Of a stretch of DNA of 7,298 nucleotides, positions 1 to 6,318 are shown piece after piece. The notes beneath the pieces were generated by a model. The model ran no database searches. It worked only from the letters and a program-made list of their open reading frames with translations, and had not been told where the DNA came from. Origin of the DNA: Sphingobacteriia bacterium (GTDB taxonomy: Bacteria; Bacteroidota; Bacteroidia; UBA7662); assembly GCA_009926245.1 (NCBI GenBank), contig RFPG01000057.1:1-7298 (forward strand), written 5' to 3'. Position 1 is the first letter of the stretch; each line of letters begins with the position of its first letter. The position numbers were made by a program, and so were the translations under genes.

Positions 1-1719
1 GATCTGGATATCACCGCGGTGGATCAACTCACCGGCCCCTTGATTGGTCGTCCCAAATCCGCCACTTTCCGGACCTGCGATGTGGTGGGTTTGGATACCT
101 TGGTCAAAGTGGCCCAAGGGGTGCATCAACGATGCCCAGACGATGAATACCATGGGCTTTTTGAAATCCCGGCCTTTCTTCAACAAATGTTAGCCGAAGG
201 ACGCTTGGGCGACAAAACCAAGCAAGGCTTTTATCGCAAAACCAAAGGAGCGGACGGAACCAAAACAATCGAGGCCCTGGACCTACGTACAGGTTCCTAC
301 TCGGTCCAATCCAAAACCAAGTTCCCCTTATTGGACCCCATCAAGCAGGAAAATGACCTGCGCAAACGAATCAAAGCCCTTATCCAAATGCCGGACAAGG
401 GCGGCGAATTCTTACGCCAAACCTTTGCCCGTAACCTACGCTACGCTTCCCTTCGAATTCCCGAAATCTGCGAGGCACCCTTCGAAATGGATGAGGCCAT
501 GGAAGCCGGTTTTGGTTGGGAATTGGGGCCTTTCGCCCTATGGGACGCCATCGGTGTCCGTGAGATGAGTCAGTTGATGACGCTGTATGGCGAAACGCCG
601 GCCCTTTGGGTTACCGAAATGTTGGCCTCTGGGTTGGATTCTTTTTATGAAAACAAAGAAGGCGAACTCTGGTGTTACCATCCAGGTTTGGGACGCCGTA
701 TTCAGGTACCTCACCGGGAGCGGATCGTCGATCTTCAGCTGCTCAAACCTACCAAGGTCGTTTGGTCCAACAGCGGTTGCAGTTTAATTGACTTGGGTCA
801 AGGGGTGCTCAATTTTGAGTTCCACACCAAAATGAATTCCATCGGAGGCGAAGTCATCGCAGGCTTCCGCAAAAGCGTCGAATTGGCCGAAAAAGATTTT
901 GCAGGTTTGGTCATTTCCAATTCATCGTCTGTTTTTTCGGCGGGTGCCAACCTGGGGATGGTCTTTATGCTAGCGGCTGAACAAGAATACGATGAGTTGG
1001 ATATGGCCATCCGTGCCTTTCAATCGTTTACCATGTTGGCGAGATTGTCCAAAGTCCCGGTGGTTGTGGCTCCCAAAGGCCTAACCCTTGGGGGTGGCTG
1101 TGAATTGTCCATGCATGCCGATGGGGTCCAAGCCGCTGCAGAAACCTATGTAGGTTTGGTAGAGGTCGGGGTCGGAGTCATCCCAGGTGGAGGCGGAACC
1201 AAAGAATTTGCCCTTCGTCTTTCGGATCGCTACCGTCAGGGGGACGTGGAATACAACGCACTCAGCCAGGTCTATATGAACATGGCGACCGCCAAAGTTG
1301 CCACTTCTGCGATGGAAGCCAAGGCCATGGGGATCTTCCGTGAAAGCGATCGAATCTCCTTGTTTGAGGACCATCGCATTGCCCAAGCCCGCGATTGGGT
1401 TTTGGAGATGGCGGCGGCGGGATACAACCCACCCAGCATGCGCCAAGACATCCGTGTACCCGGCAAGGCGGGGATGGCTCTGCTTCTGGCCGGAGTCAAT
1501 GGCATGCACATGGGTCGCTACATCTCGGACCACGATCGCCTCATCGCCCAAAAAATGGCCTATGTTCTCTGCGGTGGTGATCTCTCCTACCCTCAACTGG
1601 TTTCGGAACAATACCTCCTGGACCTGGAGCGAGAGGCCTTCCTATCTCTTTGCGGTGAACGCAAAACCCTGGAACGTATTCAACACATGCTCAAAACCGG
1701 CAAAGCGCTACGCAATTAA
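1..1719 (+). CDS. fadN: 3-hydroxyacyl-CoA dehydrogenase / enoyl-CoA hydratase, FadN type (5' partial)
   Basis: Bifunctional beta-oxidation enzyme that hydrates trans-2-enoyl-CoA and oxidises the resulting 3-hydroxyacyl-CoA with NAD+; expected in the cytoplasm. The frame is open from base 1, and the residues before the GTG at 19 continue into a conserved family stretch (LTGPLIGRPKSATFRT), so that GTG is internal. About 572 residues are visible against roughly 790-800 for the family, so the N-terminal Rossmann NAD-binding part lies outside the window. Visible in order: the 3-hydroxyacyl-CoA dehydrogenase C-terminal domain (about residues 8-85 counted from base 1), a second such repeat with EAGFGWELGPFALWDAIG (about 160-180), then a crotonase-fold hydratase domain (about 265-450). 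The hydratase has the oxyanion-hole segment SAGANLG (from base 937) and both expected catalytic glutamates, in GGGCELS (codon 1102-1104) and in GLVEVG (codon 1162-1164). Dehydrogenase first and hydratase second is the FadN order, opposite to E. coli FadB. First of three fad genes; 41 bases separate it from fadA. Confidence 0.93.
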   Translation, partial: DLDITAVDQLTGPLIGRPKSATFRTCDVVGLDTLVKVAQGVHQRCPDDEYHGLFEIPAFLQQMLAEGRLGDKTKQGFYRKTKGADGTKTIEALDLRTGSYSVQSKTKFPLLDPIKQENDLRKRIKALIQMPDKGGEFLRQTFARNLRYASLRIPEICEAPFEMDEAMEAGFGWELGPFALWDAIGVREMSQLMTLYGETPALWVTEMLASGLDSFYENKEGELWCYHPGLGRRIQVPHRERIVDLQLLKPTKVVWSNSGCSLIDLGQGVLNFEFHTKMNSIGGEVIAGFRKSVELAEKDFAGLVISNSSSVFSAGANLGMVFMLAAEQEYDELDMAIRAFQSFTMLARLSKVPVVVAPKGLTLGGGCELSMHADGVQAAAETYVGLVEVGVGVIPGGGGTKEFALRLSDRYRQGDVEYNALSQVYMNMATAKVATSAMEAKAMGIFRESDRISLFEDHRIAQARDWVLEMAAAGYNPPSMRQDIRVPGKAGMALLLAGVNGMHMGRYISDHDRLIAQKMAYVLCGGDLSYPQLVSEQYLLDLEREAFLSLCGERKTLERIQHMLKTGKALRN

Positions 1720-1760
1720 TTTTTTATCCACCAACGCGACGACGAACGAATTTCTATCCG

Positions 1761-2939
1761 ATGAACGCCTACATCCTTACCGGTCTACGATCGGCTGTCA
1801 CCAAGGCCCCCAAGGGGGGGTTTCGCTTCACCCGCCCCGACGATTTAGCCGCGGAGGTGATTCGGCAATTATTGGCCGGGCTCCCCCAACTTGACCCCGT
1901 ACGGATCGACGAACTGATCGTTGGCAATGCGGTGCCGGAAGCCGAACAAGGCATGCAAATGGGTCGGATTATCTCGCTGCTCGCTTTGCCCAAAGAAGTC
2001 CCGGGTATGGTTGTCAACCGCTATTGCGGATCGGGTCTGGAAAGCATTGCCATCGCAGCCCAACGAATCCACTGCGGTATGGCGGACCTCGTATTGGCAG
2101 GGGGTGCGGAATCCATGTCCATGGTTCCGGTGATGGGTTGGAAAACCGCCTTGAACTATAACATCGCCCAAACCCACGGAGACTATTATACTTCCATGGG
2201 TTTGACCGCCGAAATGGTTGCCCAAGAATTCGGAATAACACGGGATGAACAAGACGCCTTTGCCATCTCATCGCATGCCAAAGCCGTAGCCGCTCTTGAA
2301 AACGGGCGCTTCAAAGCACAGATTGCGCCGATCCAAGTCGATGAAGTCTATGTAGACGAACGCATGAAAAAACAAAAACGAACCAGCATCGTGGATACCG
2401 ACGAAGGACCCCGGCGGGACACTTCGATGGAAGCTTTGGCGAAACTCAAACCCGTTTTTGCCCAAGGTGGTACGGTAACCGCCGGCAATTCTTCACAGAC
2501 ATCGGACGGAGCAGCCTTTGTCCTTGTCGCGTCCGAACGAATGGTCCGCGAATTGGGTGTCGAACCCTTGGGCCGCATGGTTTCGTATGCAACCCGAGGT
2601 GTGGAGCCCCGGATCATGGGCATCGGACCGGTAGCCGCTGTTCCCCTGGCCTTGAACAAAGCCGGCTTGCGAATCAACGACCTAGAACAAATCGAATTAA
2701 ACGAAGCTTTTGCCGCCCAATCCCTGGCCGTCATCCGACAATTGGATCTGAACCCCGAAATCGTCAACCTGAACGGTGGTGCCATCGCCTTGGGACATCC
2801 CCTCGGTTGTTCGGGGGCCAAACTCAGCTTGCAACTTTTGCATGAAATGCGGGATCGCAAGCAGCGCTATGGGCTGGTAACAGCCTGTGTTGGGGGTGGA
2901 CAGGGCGTTGCCGGAATTTTTGAGAGTTACCACCCTTGA
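1761..2939 (+). CDS. fadA: Acetyl-CoA C-acyltransferase (3-ketoacyl-CoA thiolase)
   Basis: Catalyses the last beta-oxidation step: thiolytic cleavage of 3-ketoacyl-CoA by CoA to give acetyl-CoA and an acyl-CoA two carbons shorter. The 392 residues are normal full length for the thiolase family. The complete catalytic set is visible: nucleophile Cys89 in NRYCGSGLES, Asn314 in NEAFAAQ, His346 in GGAIALGHPLGCSGA and Cys376 in TACVGGGQG, at nearly the same positions as in well-studied bacterial thiolases. The ATG at 1761 puts the N-terminal strand (MNAYILTGLRSAVTKAPKG) where the family expects it. No Shine-Dalgarno motif lies upstream (1741-1760), which is usual in Bacteroidota. It sits between the hydratase/dehydrogenase and acyl-CoA dehydrogenase genes, which supports a degradative rather than a biosynthetic (acetoacetyl-CoA forming) role. 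A run of seven G at 1814-1820 lies near the 5' end, but the frame is intact across it. Confidence 0.95.
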   Translation: MNAYILTGLRSAVTKAPKGGFRFTRPDDLAAEVIRQLLAGLPQLDPVRIDELIVGNAVPEAEQGMQMGRIISLLALPKEVPGMVVNRYCGSGLESIAIAAQRIHCGMADLVLAGGAESMSMVPVMGWKTALNYNIAQTHGDYYTSMGLTAEMVAQEFGITRDEQDAFAISSHAKAVAALENGRFKAQIAPIQVDEVYVDERMKKQKRTSIVDTDEGPRRDTSMEALAKLKPVFAQGGTVTAGNSSQTSDGAAFVLVASERMVRELGVEPLGRMVSYATRGVEPRIMGIGPVAAVPLALNKAGLRINDLEQIELNEAFAAQSLAVIRQLDLNPEIVNLNGGAIALGHPLGCSGAKLSLQLLHEMRDRKQRYGLVTACVGGGQGVAGIFESYHP

Positions 2940-2995
2940 TGACCCCTTTCATTCAGACCCCTAACAATCCATCCTGACTTTAGATACCTATCCCT

Positions 2996-4789
2996 ATGAA
3001 TTCAAAAGAATTACGTCGCGGTGGCCATTTTTTGGTTCACCATCCCGGTCCCGATGAAGTGTTCGTTCGCGAAGATTTTGGCGAAGAACAGCGCATGATG
3101 TTTCAGGCCGCAGCTGATTTCATGAAGTCCGAAGTGGAGCCTCATTTGCTTCGCTTTGAACAAGGCGATTATGCCTTGGTGGAGGAACTCATGCACAAAG
3201 CCGGGCAATTGGGTCTCTTGGGCCTTTCGGTCCCGGAAGAATTCGGAGGCATGGGGATGGGCTTTAATGTTTCCATGCTCATTTGCGAAGAAATTTCCAG
3301 CATGACTGGTTCGCTGGCCACCGCCTTTGGGGCCCATACCGGGATTGGAACCCTACCCATTCAATACTATGGTTCCCAAGCGATTAAAACCCGCTTTCTC
3401 TCCAAAATTGCCAGCGGAGAATGGATCTCGTGTTATAACTTGACCGAACCGGGTGCAGGATCCGACGCCAATTCGGGTAAAACGGTCGCTGTTCTCAGTT
3501 CAGATGGGCAACATTACGAAATAACAGGCCAAAAAATCTGGATTTCCAATGCCGGATTTGCCCAGGTCTTCATTGTTTTTGCACGAATCGAGGATGACAA
3601 AAACATTTCTTGCTTTGTTTTTCACAAAGACGATGTGCAGGGTTTGACCATGAACGCCGAAGAACACAAAATGGGTATCAAGTCCTCTTCAACTCGGCAG
3701 GTATTTTACGACAAGGTCAAGGTTCCGGCCGATTCCATGCTTGGACAAAGAGGGGACGGATTCAAGATCGCTGTCAACGTCCTCAACGCCGGTCGTATCA
3801 AATTAGCCGCGGCGACCAACGGTGCGGCCTTTAAGGTGATTGGCTTGATGAGCCGTTACGCCAACGAGCGCCAGCAATTTGGAAAGAAAATCGGTGAATT
3901 CGGAGCCATCCAAGAAAAAATCGCACGTTGCAGCGCCTTGGTTTATGCAACGGATGCCGCTTTGTACCGAGCCGGCGATGCGATCGAAAAACTACAGAAC
4001 GCCCTACTGGCCGAGGGGAAAACCGAGGCCGAAGCCAAACTCAAAGGGTTGGAGGAATTTGCTGTTGAGTGTGCCATCCTCAAGGTTTACGGCTCCGAAG
4101 TCATGGCCTTGGTGGCCGATGAAGGGGTTCAAGTCTACGGCGGCATGGGCTATTCAGCCGATGCACCGATGGAGGCGGCCTACCGCGATGCTCGAATATC
4201 CCGAATCTACGAGGGCACCAACGAAATCAACCGGATGCTCATTGTTGATATGATGTTACGAAAGGCCCTCAAAGGCCATGTGGACCTCTTGGGACCGGCT
4301 CGCAAAGTGGCCGCCGAACTGATGGAGATTCCCGATTTCGGAGCGGACGAGCCGGAGGGTTTCTTGGCCCCCGAGACCAAGATTCTGATGCAACTCAAAA
4401 AAGCCAGTCTCTTGGTCGCCGGTGCGGCGGTTCAACACTACGGGACGGCCTTGGCCGAAGAGCAAGAAGCCCTCATGCGCATGGCCGATATGGCCATGGA
4501 AGTTTATGTTTTGGAATCGTCCCTGCTCAAAACCCAACGACTAGCCGCTCGCCTATCCAACGAAGAAAACGAGCTTAGGGGCCTTCTTGCAACCCTCCAA
4601 GCCCATCATGCCGCCGAAAAATGCCTGATGGCGGGAAGAGAAGTTATTTTGGGATTGCCAGAAAACGATGAGCAACGCATGATGCTCATGGGGCTGCGTC
4701 GATTTACCAAAACCCCCTCGGTGAATCTCAAAAGCATCCGAAGGAAAGTCGCACAATATGTGTTAGAACAGGAGAAATACCCTTTTTAA
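2996..4789 (+). CDS. fadE: Acyl-CoA dehydrogenase, long form with C-terminal extension
   Basis: FAD-dependent enzyme for the first beta-oxidation step, acyl-CoA to trans-2-enoyl-CoA, passing electrons to electron-transfer flavoprotein (no ETF gene in the window). The 597 residues match the long form exemplified by B. subtilis FadE and mitochondrial VLCAD rather than the roughly 380-residue short-chain forms. Visible parts: N-terminal helical domain (about 28-140); middle beta domain starting with YNLTEPGAGSD (147-157) and holding the substrate/FAD segment KIWISNA; C-terminal helical domain with RQQFGKKIGEF, QVYGGMGY and the catalytic-base motif IYEGTNEINR, in which Glu406 is the expected base; then a helical extension (about 430-597) typical of the long form. 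The start at 2996 follows fadA by 56 bases with no Shine-Dalgarno motif and no promoter I can support, so read-through from fadA is likely. Chain-length preference cannot be read from the sequence. Confidence 0.95.
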   Translation: MNSKELRRGGHFLVHHPGPDEVFVREDFGEEQRMMFQAAADFMKSEVEPHLLRFEQGDYALVEELMHKAGQLGLLGLSVPEEFGGMGMGFNVSMLICEEISSMTGSLATAFGAHTGIGTLPIQYYGSQAIKTRFLSKIASGEWISCYNLTEPGAGSDANSGKTVAVLSSDGQHYEITGQKIWISNAGFAQVFIVFARIEDDKNISCFVFHKDDVQGLTMNAEEHKMGIKSSSTRQVFYDKVKVPADSMLGQRGDGFKIAVNVLNAGRIKLAAATNGAAFKVIGLMSRYANERQQFGKKIGEFGAIQEKIARCSALVYATDAALYRAGDAIEKLQNALLAEGKTEAEAKLKGLEEFAVECAILKVYGSEVMALVADEGVQVYGGMGYSADAPMEAAYRDARISRIYEGTNEINRMLIVDMMLRKALKGHVDLLGPARKVAAELMEIPDFGADEPEGFLAPETKILMQLKKASLLVAGAAVQHYGTALAEEQEALMRMADMAMEVYVLESSLLKTQRLAARLSNEENELRGLLATLQAHHAAEKCLMAGREVILGLPENDEQRMMLMGLRRFTKTPSVNLKSIRRKVAQYVLEQEKYPF

Positions 4790-4797
4790 ACCAGGGT
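4779..4797. terminator. Weak candidate terminator hairpin between convergent genes
   Basis: ACCCT (4779-4783) and AGGGT (4793-4797) are perfect inverted complements of 5 bp around a 9-base loop containing the fadE stop codon. A competing hairpin GGGT-TTC-ACCC lies at 4794-4804. Neither stem is strong and no T-run follows on either strand, so this is not a convincing intrinsic terminator. It is recorded because the 49-base gap between converging genes (4790-4838) is where termination of both transcripts would be expected. Confidence 0.15.
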
Positions 4798-4838
4798 TTC
4801 ACCCCAATCCGAATAAACCAGAGGGATCACCACGATTC

Positions 4839-6308
4839 CTAATCCACCAAGAGAAGACGACCGCGATAAGTTCGACCCTCCGAGGAACTGAATTCCAGGG
4901 TATAAAATCCTCTGGGATAGGCTGTGAGGTTCAATTCCAGGGGCAAGGAGTCCGTCACGGAAAGGACGATCCTACCCAAAGGGTCCTTCACCTTGAGTTG
5001 ACCTGCCAAGGAAGTCTCCTGTCGCGAAAGGCATTCAACCCTGCACCGACCCATGGAGGGGCTCGGATAAATCCCCAGTTGGGTGGACTCCCCCTTTGGG
5101 TCTTCGACCGAGGCCATGGCCTGGCCTTGCAGCCAACGATAGGCTTGTTCAAATTCTCTCCGCCAAAACCATTCGGCGTGCTGCCCATCCGAACGGATCA
5201 CGGTATGGACAAGACCCGTTGGAAAACCAGCTTGGACCAAGGCATCTTTGAGTTGCTGCACTTGGGCGACCATGGATGAAGATTCCAACGCCCCGGCCAT
5301 CACATAAAAGCGAACCGGCCAACGATAGCCCTCCAGCGAGGGTTGCTGCATGATACGATTATCAAACCAAAGGCTGGGGCTGAAAACACCGGCCCTCGAA
5401 AAAACTTCTTGGTAACGGACCGCTGCGTACTGAGACAGAAATCCCCCCATACTGGATCCCCAAATCCAGGTTCCGTTCCGGGTACTATCGCTGCGATAAT
5501 GCGCATCGATGTAAGGCTTTAGGTATTGAACAATAAACTGGGCATACGCATCCCCCTGCCCCCCACCGTATTGGGGATGAACCCACGGGCTGTACTCGTT
5601 GATGCGCTGCGATCCTCCGTTGTCGATTCCCACGACGATCGCCCCGTAATCACCTCCGGCAAAGAGGCGACTCAAACATTCATCCACCTCCCATTCTCCC
5701 GCAAACGATGTTGCCGTGTTAAAGAGATTTTGTCCATCGTGCATGTATAACACCGGATAACGCTTGTTGAGGGCCGTTTGGTAATCCGGGGGCAAATACA
5801 ACCATATTCGGCGGTATCGGCCCAGGGTTGGCATGTAGAAGGTATCGGTCAGAATTTGTACCTGGGCATTGGCCGTTCCCCCTGTGCCTCCACCTCCACC
5901 ACTTCCGCTGTGCAAATCTTCCCAGCTCAAGACTTTGAGTCGAACGGTATCGCCGTTCCCGTAGGAGTAGGTTCGATTCGGTCGAAAGGTCCCGGATGCA
6001 TTCCCTTCAACCGAGGCCCAAGAACCCCGGGTCAACTTGAAAGAAAGGGTTCCGGAACCTGGGGGCAGGGTCAGCATTCGGGTTGAATCTGGCCTCCAAG
6101 TCAGCACGTGCGCTGCAGACCCTGGATTCCAATTGTTAAAGGAACCCGCCAAATAGATGGTGGAACCTGCCGGGGTATAAGTCGGAACCGAATCCAATAC
6201 CAGGTGAAGTTGACAAGACGCGTTGTAGCAACTGCCCAAGAAGCTTAGAAGCAGCCCCAGTTTCTTGGAACGTTGACCCCATCCACGTCCCCAAAAGCAA
6301 GTTATCAT
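4839..6308 (-). CDS. Secreted esterase D-type alpha/beta-hydrolase with starch-binding-like domain and T9SS sorting domain
   Basis: Predicted extracellular or cell-surface serine hydrolase of 489 residues, exported by Sec and then the type IX system. Parts in order: signal peptide (about 1-32); a small beta domain (33-128) with TIYLAGSFNNWNPGS, the signature of CBM20/CBM48-like starch- or glycogen-binding modules; a Gly-rich linker (133-144); a putative-esterase domain (about 150-395) with PVLYMHDGQNLF and GIDNGG; and a T9SS type A sorting domain (410-489). The nucleophile is Ser286 in GSSMGG and the likely catalytic His is His377 in DGQHAEWFW. The acid is probably Glu342 in AGALESSS, but that is less certain. 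The open frame runs upstream to 6572; I chose the ATG at 6308 because it follows the upstream stop by 10 bases and leads directly into a signal peptide. An ATG at 6329 (7 more residues, 11-base overlap) is the alternative. The true substrate is unknown; relatives act on acyl or feruloyl esters, or are uncharacterised. Confidence 0.88.
   Translation of the reverse strand: MITCFWGRGWGQRSKKLGLLLSFLGSCYNASCQLHLVLDSVPTYTPAGSTIYLAGSFNNWNPGSAAHVLTWRPDSTRMLTLPPGSGTLSFKLTRGSWASVEGNASGTFRPNRTYSYGNGDTVRLKVLSWEDLHSGSGGGGGTGGTANAQVQILTDTFYMPTLGRYRRIWLYLPPDYQTALNKRYPVLYMHDGQNLFNTATSFAGEWEVDECLSRLFAGGDYGAIVVGIDNGGSQRINEYSPWVHPQYGGGQGDAYAQFIVQYLKPYIDAHYRSDSTRNGTWIWGSSMGGFLSQYAAVRYQEVFSRAGVFSPSLWFDNRIMQQPSLEGYRWPVRFYVMAGALESSSMVAQVQQLKDALVQAGFPTGLVHTVIRSDGQHAEWFWRREFEQAYRWLQGQAMASVEDPKGESTQLGIYPSPSMGRCRVECLSRQETSLAGQLKVKDPLGRIVLSVTDSLPLELNLTAYPRGFYTLEFSSSEGRTYRGRLLLVD
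4842..5081 (-). other. T9SS type A C-terminal sorting domain (part of the secreted esterase)
   Basis: Residues 410-489 follow the pattern of the Por/T9SS type A sorting domain: an opening IYPSPSMGR (family: hYPNPs.g), the middle strands LKVKDPLGRIVLS (family: d..Gk.v), then LNLTAYPRGFYTLEF (family: dls.l..GiYil.v), ending in a basic/hydrophobic RGRLLLVD. The small deviations (Ser for Asn in YPNP, Pro-Arg for Ala in the G-Y-Y region) are tolerated in known members. In the family this domain directs passage through the outer-membrane translocon and is removed or linked to the surface afterwards. Confidence 0.85.
5877..5912 (-). repeat. Low-complexity Gly-rich linker
   Basis: Residues 133-144 (HSGSGGGGGTGG) form a flexible spacer between the starch-binding-like domain and the hydrolase domain. 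On the plus strand it reads as a short imperfect run of CC(A/T) triplets, a place where replication slippage could change linker length. Confidence 0.7.
6213..6308 (-). other. Signal peptide with Gln at +1 (part of the secreted esterase)
   Basis: The first 32 residues have a basic segment (GQRSKK, 11-16), a hydrophobic core (LGLLLSFLG, 17-25) and a polar end. Cleavage before Gln33 (A-S-C then Q) fits the Bacteroidota tendency for signal peptidase I substrates to begin with Gln, which is then cyclised to pyroglutamate. An alternative lipobox-like LGSC ends at Cys27, which would make the protein a lipoprotein. I prefer signal peptidase I cleavage because T9SS cargo is normally processed that way, and because the beta domain begins right after Gln33. 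Confidence 0.6.
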
Positions 6309-6318
6309 GGGAATGAAA

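Noticed and set aside
19..21. GTG as the true start of the first gene
   Set aside because: Conserved family sequence runs through it and the frame is open to base 1; a start here would leave a dehydrogenase without its NAD-binding domain.
1081..1611. 176-codon minus-strand open frame opposite fadN
   Set aside because: It is antisense to conserved hydratase coding sequence, shows no recognisable domain, and is a codon-bias shadow.
1298..1894. 198-codon plus-strand open frame bridging fadN and fadA
   Set aside because: It overlaps both conserved genes out of frame and is Trp/Arg/Pro-rich with no family motifs; it shows no sign of a real junction gene.
2348..2860. 170-codon minus-strand open frame opposite fadA
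   Set aside because: It is antisense to the thiolase active-site region, low in complexity and without motifs.
2940..2995. Possible internal promoter before fadE
   Set aside because: I found no TAnnTTTG-type -7 element or paired -33 element at proper spacing; the short gap fits read-through.
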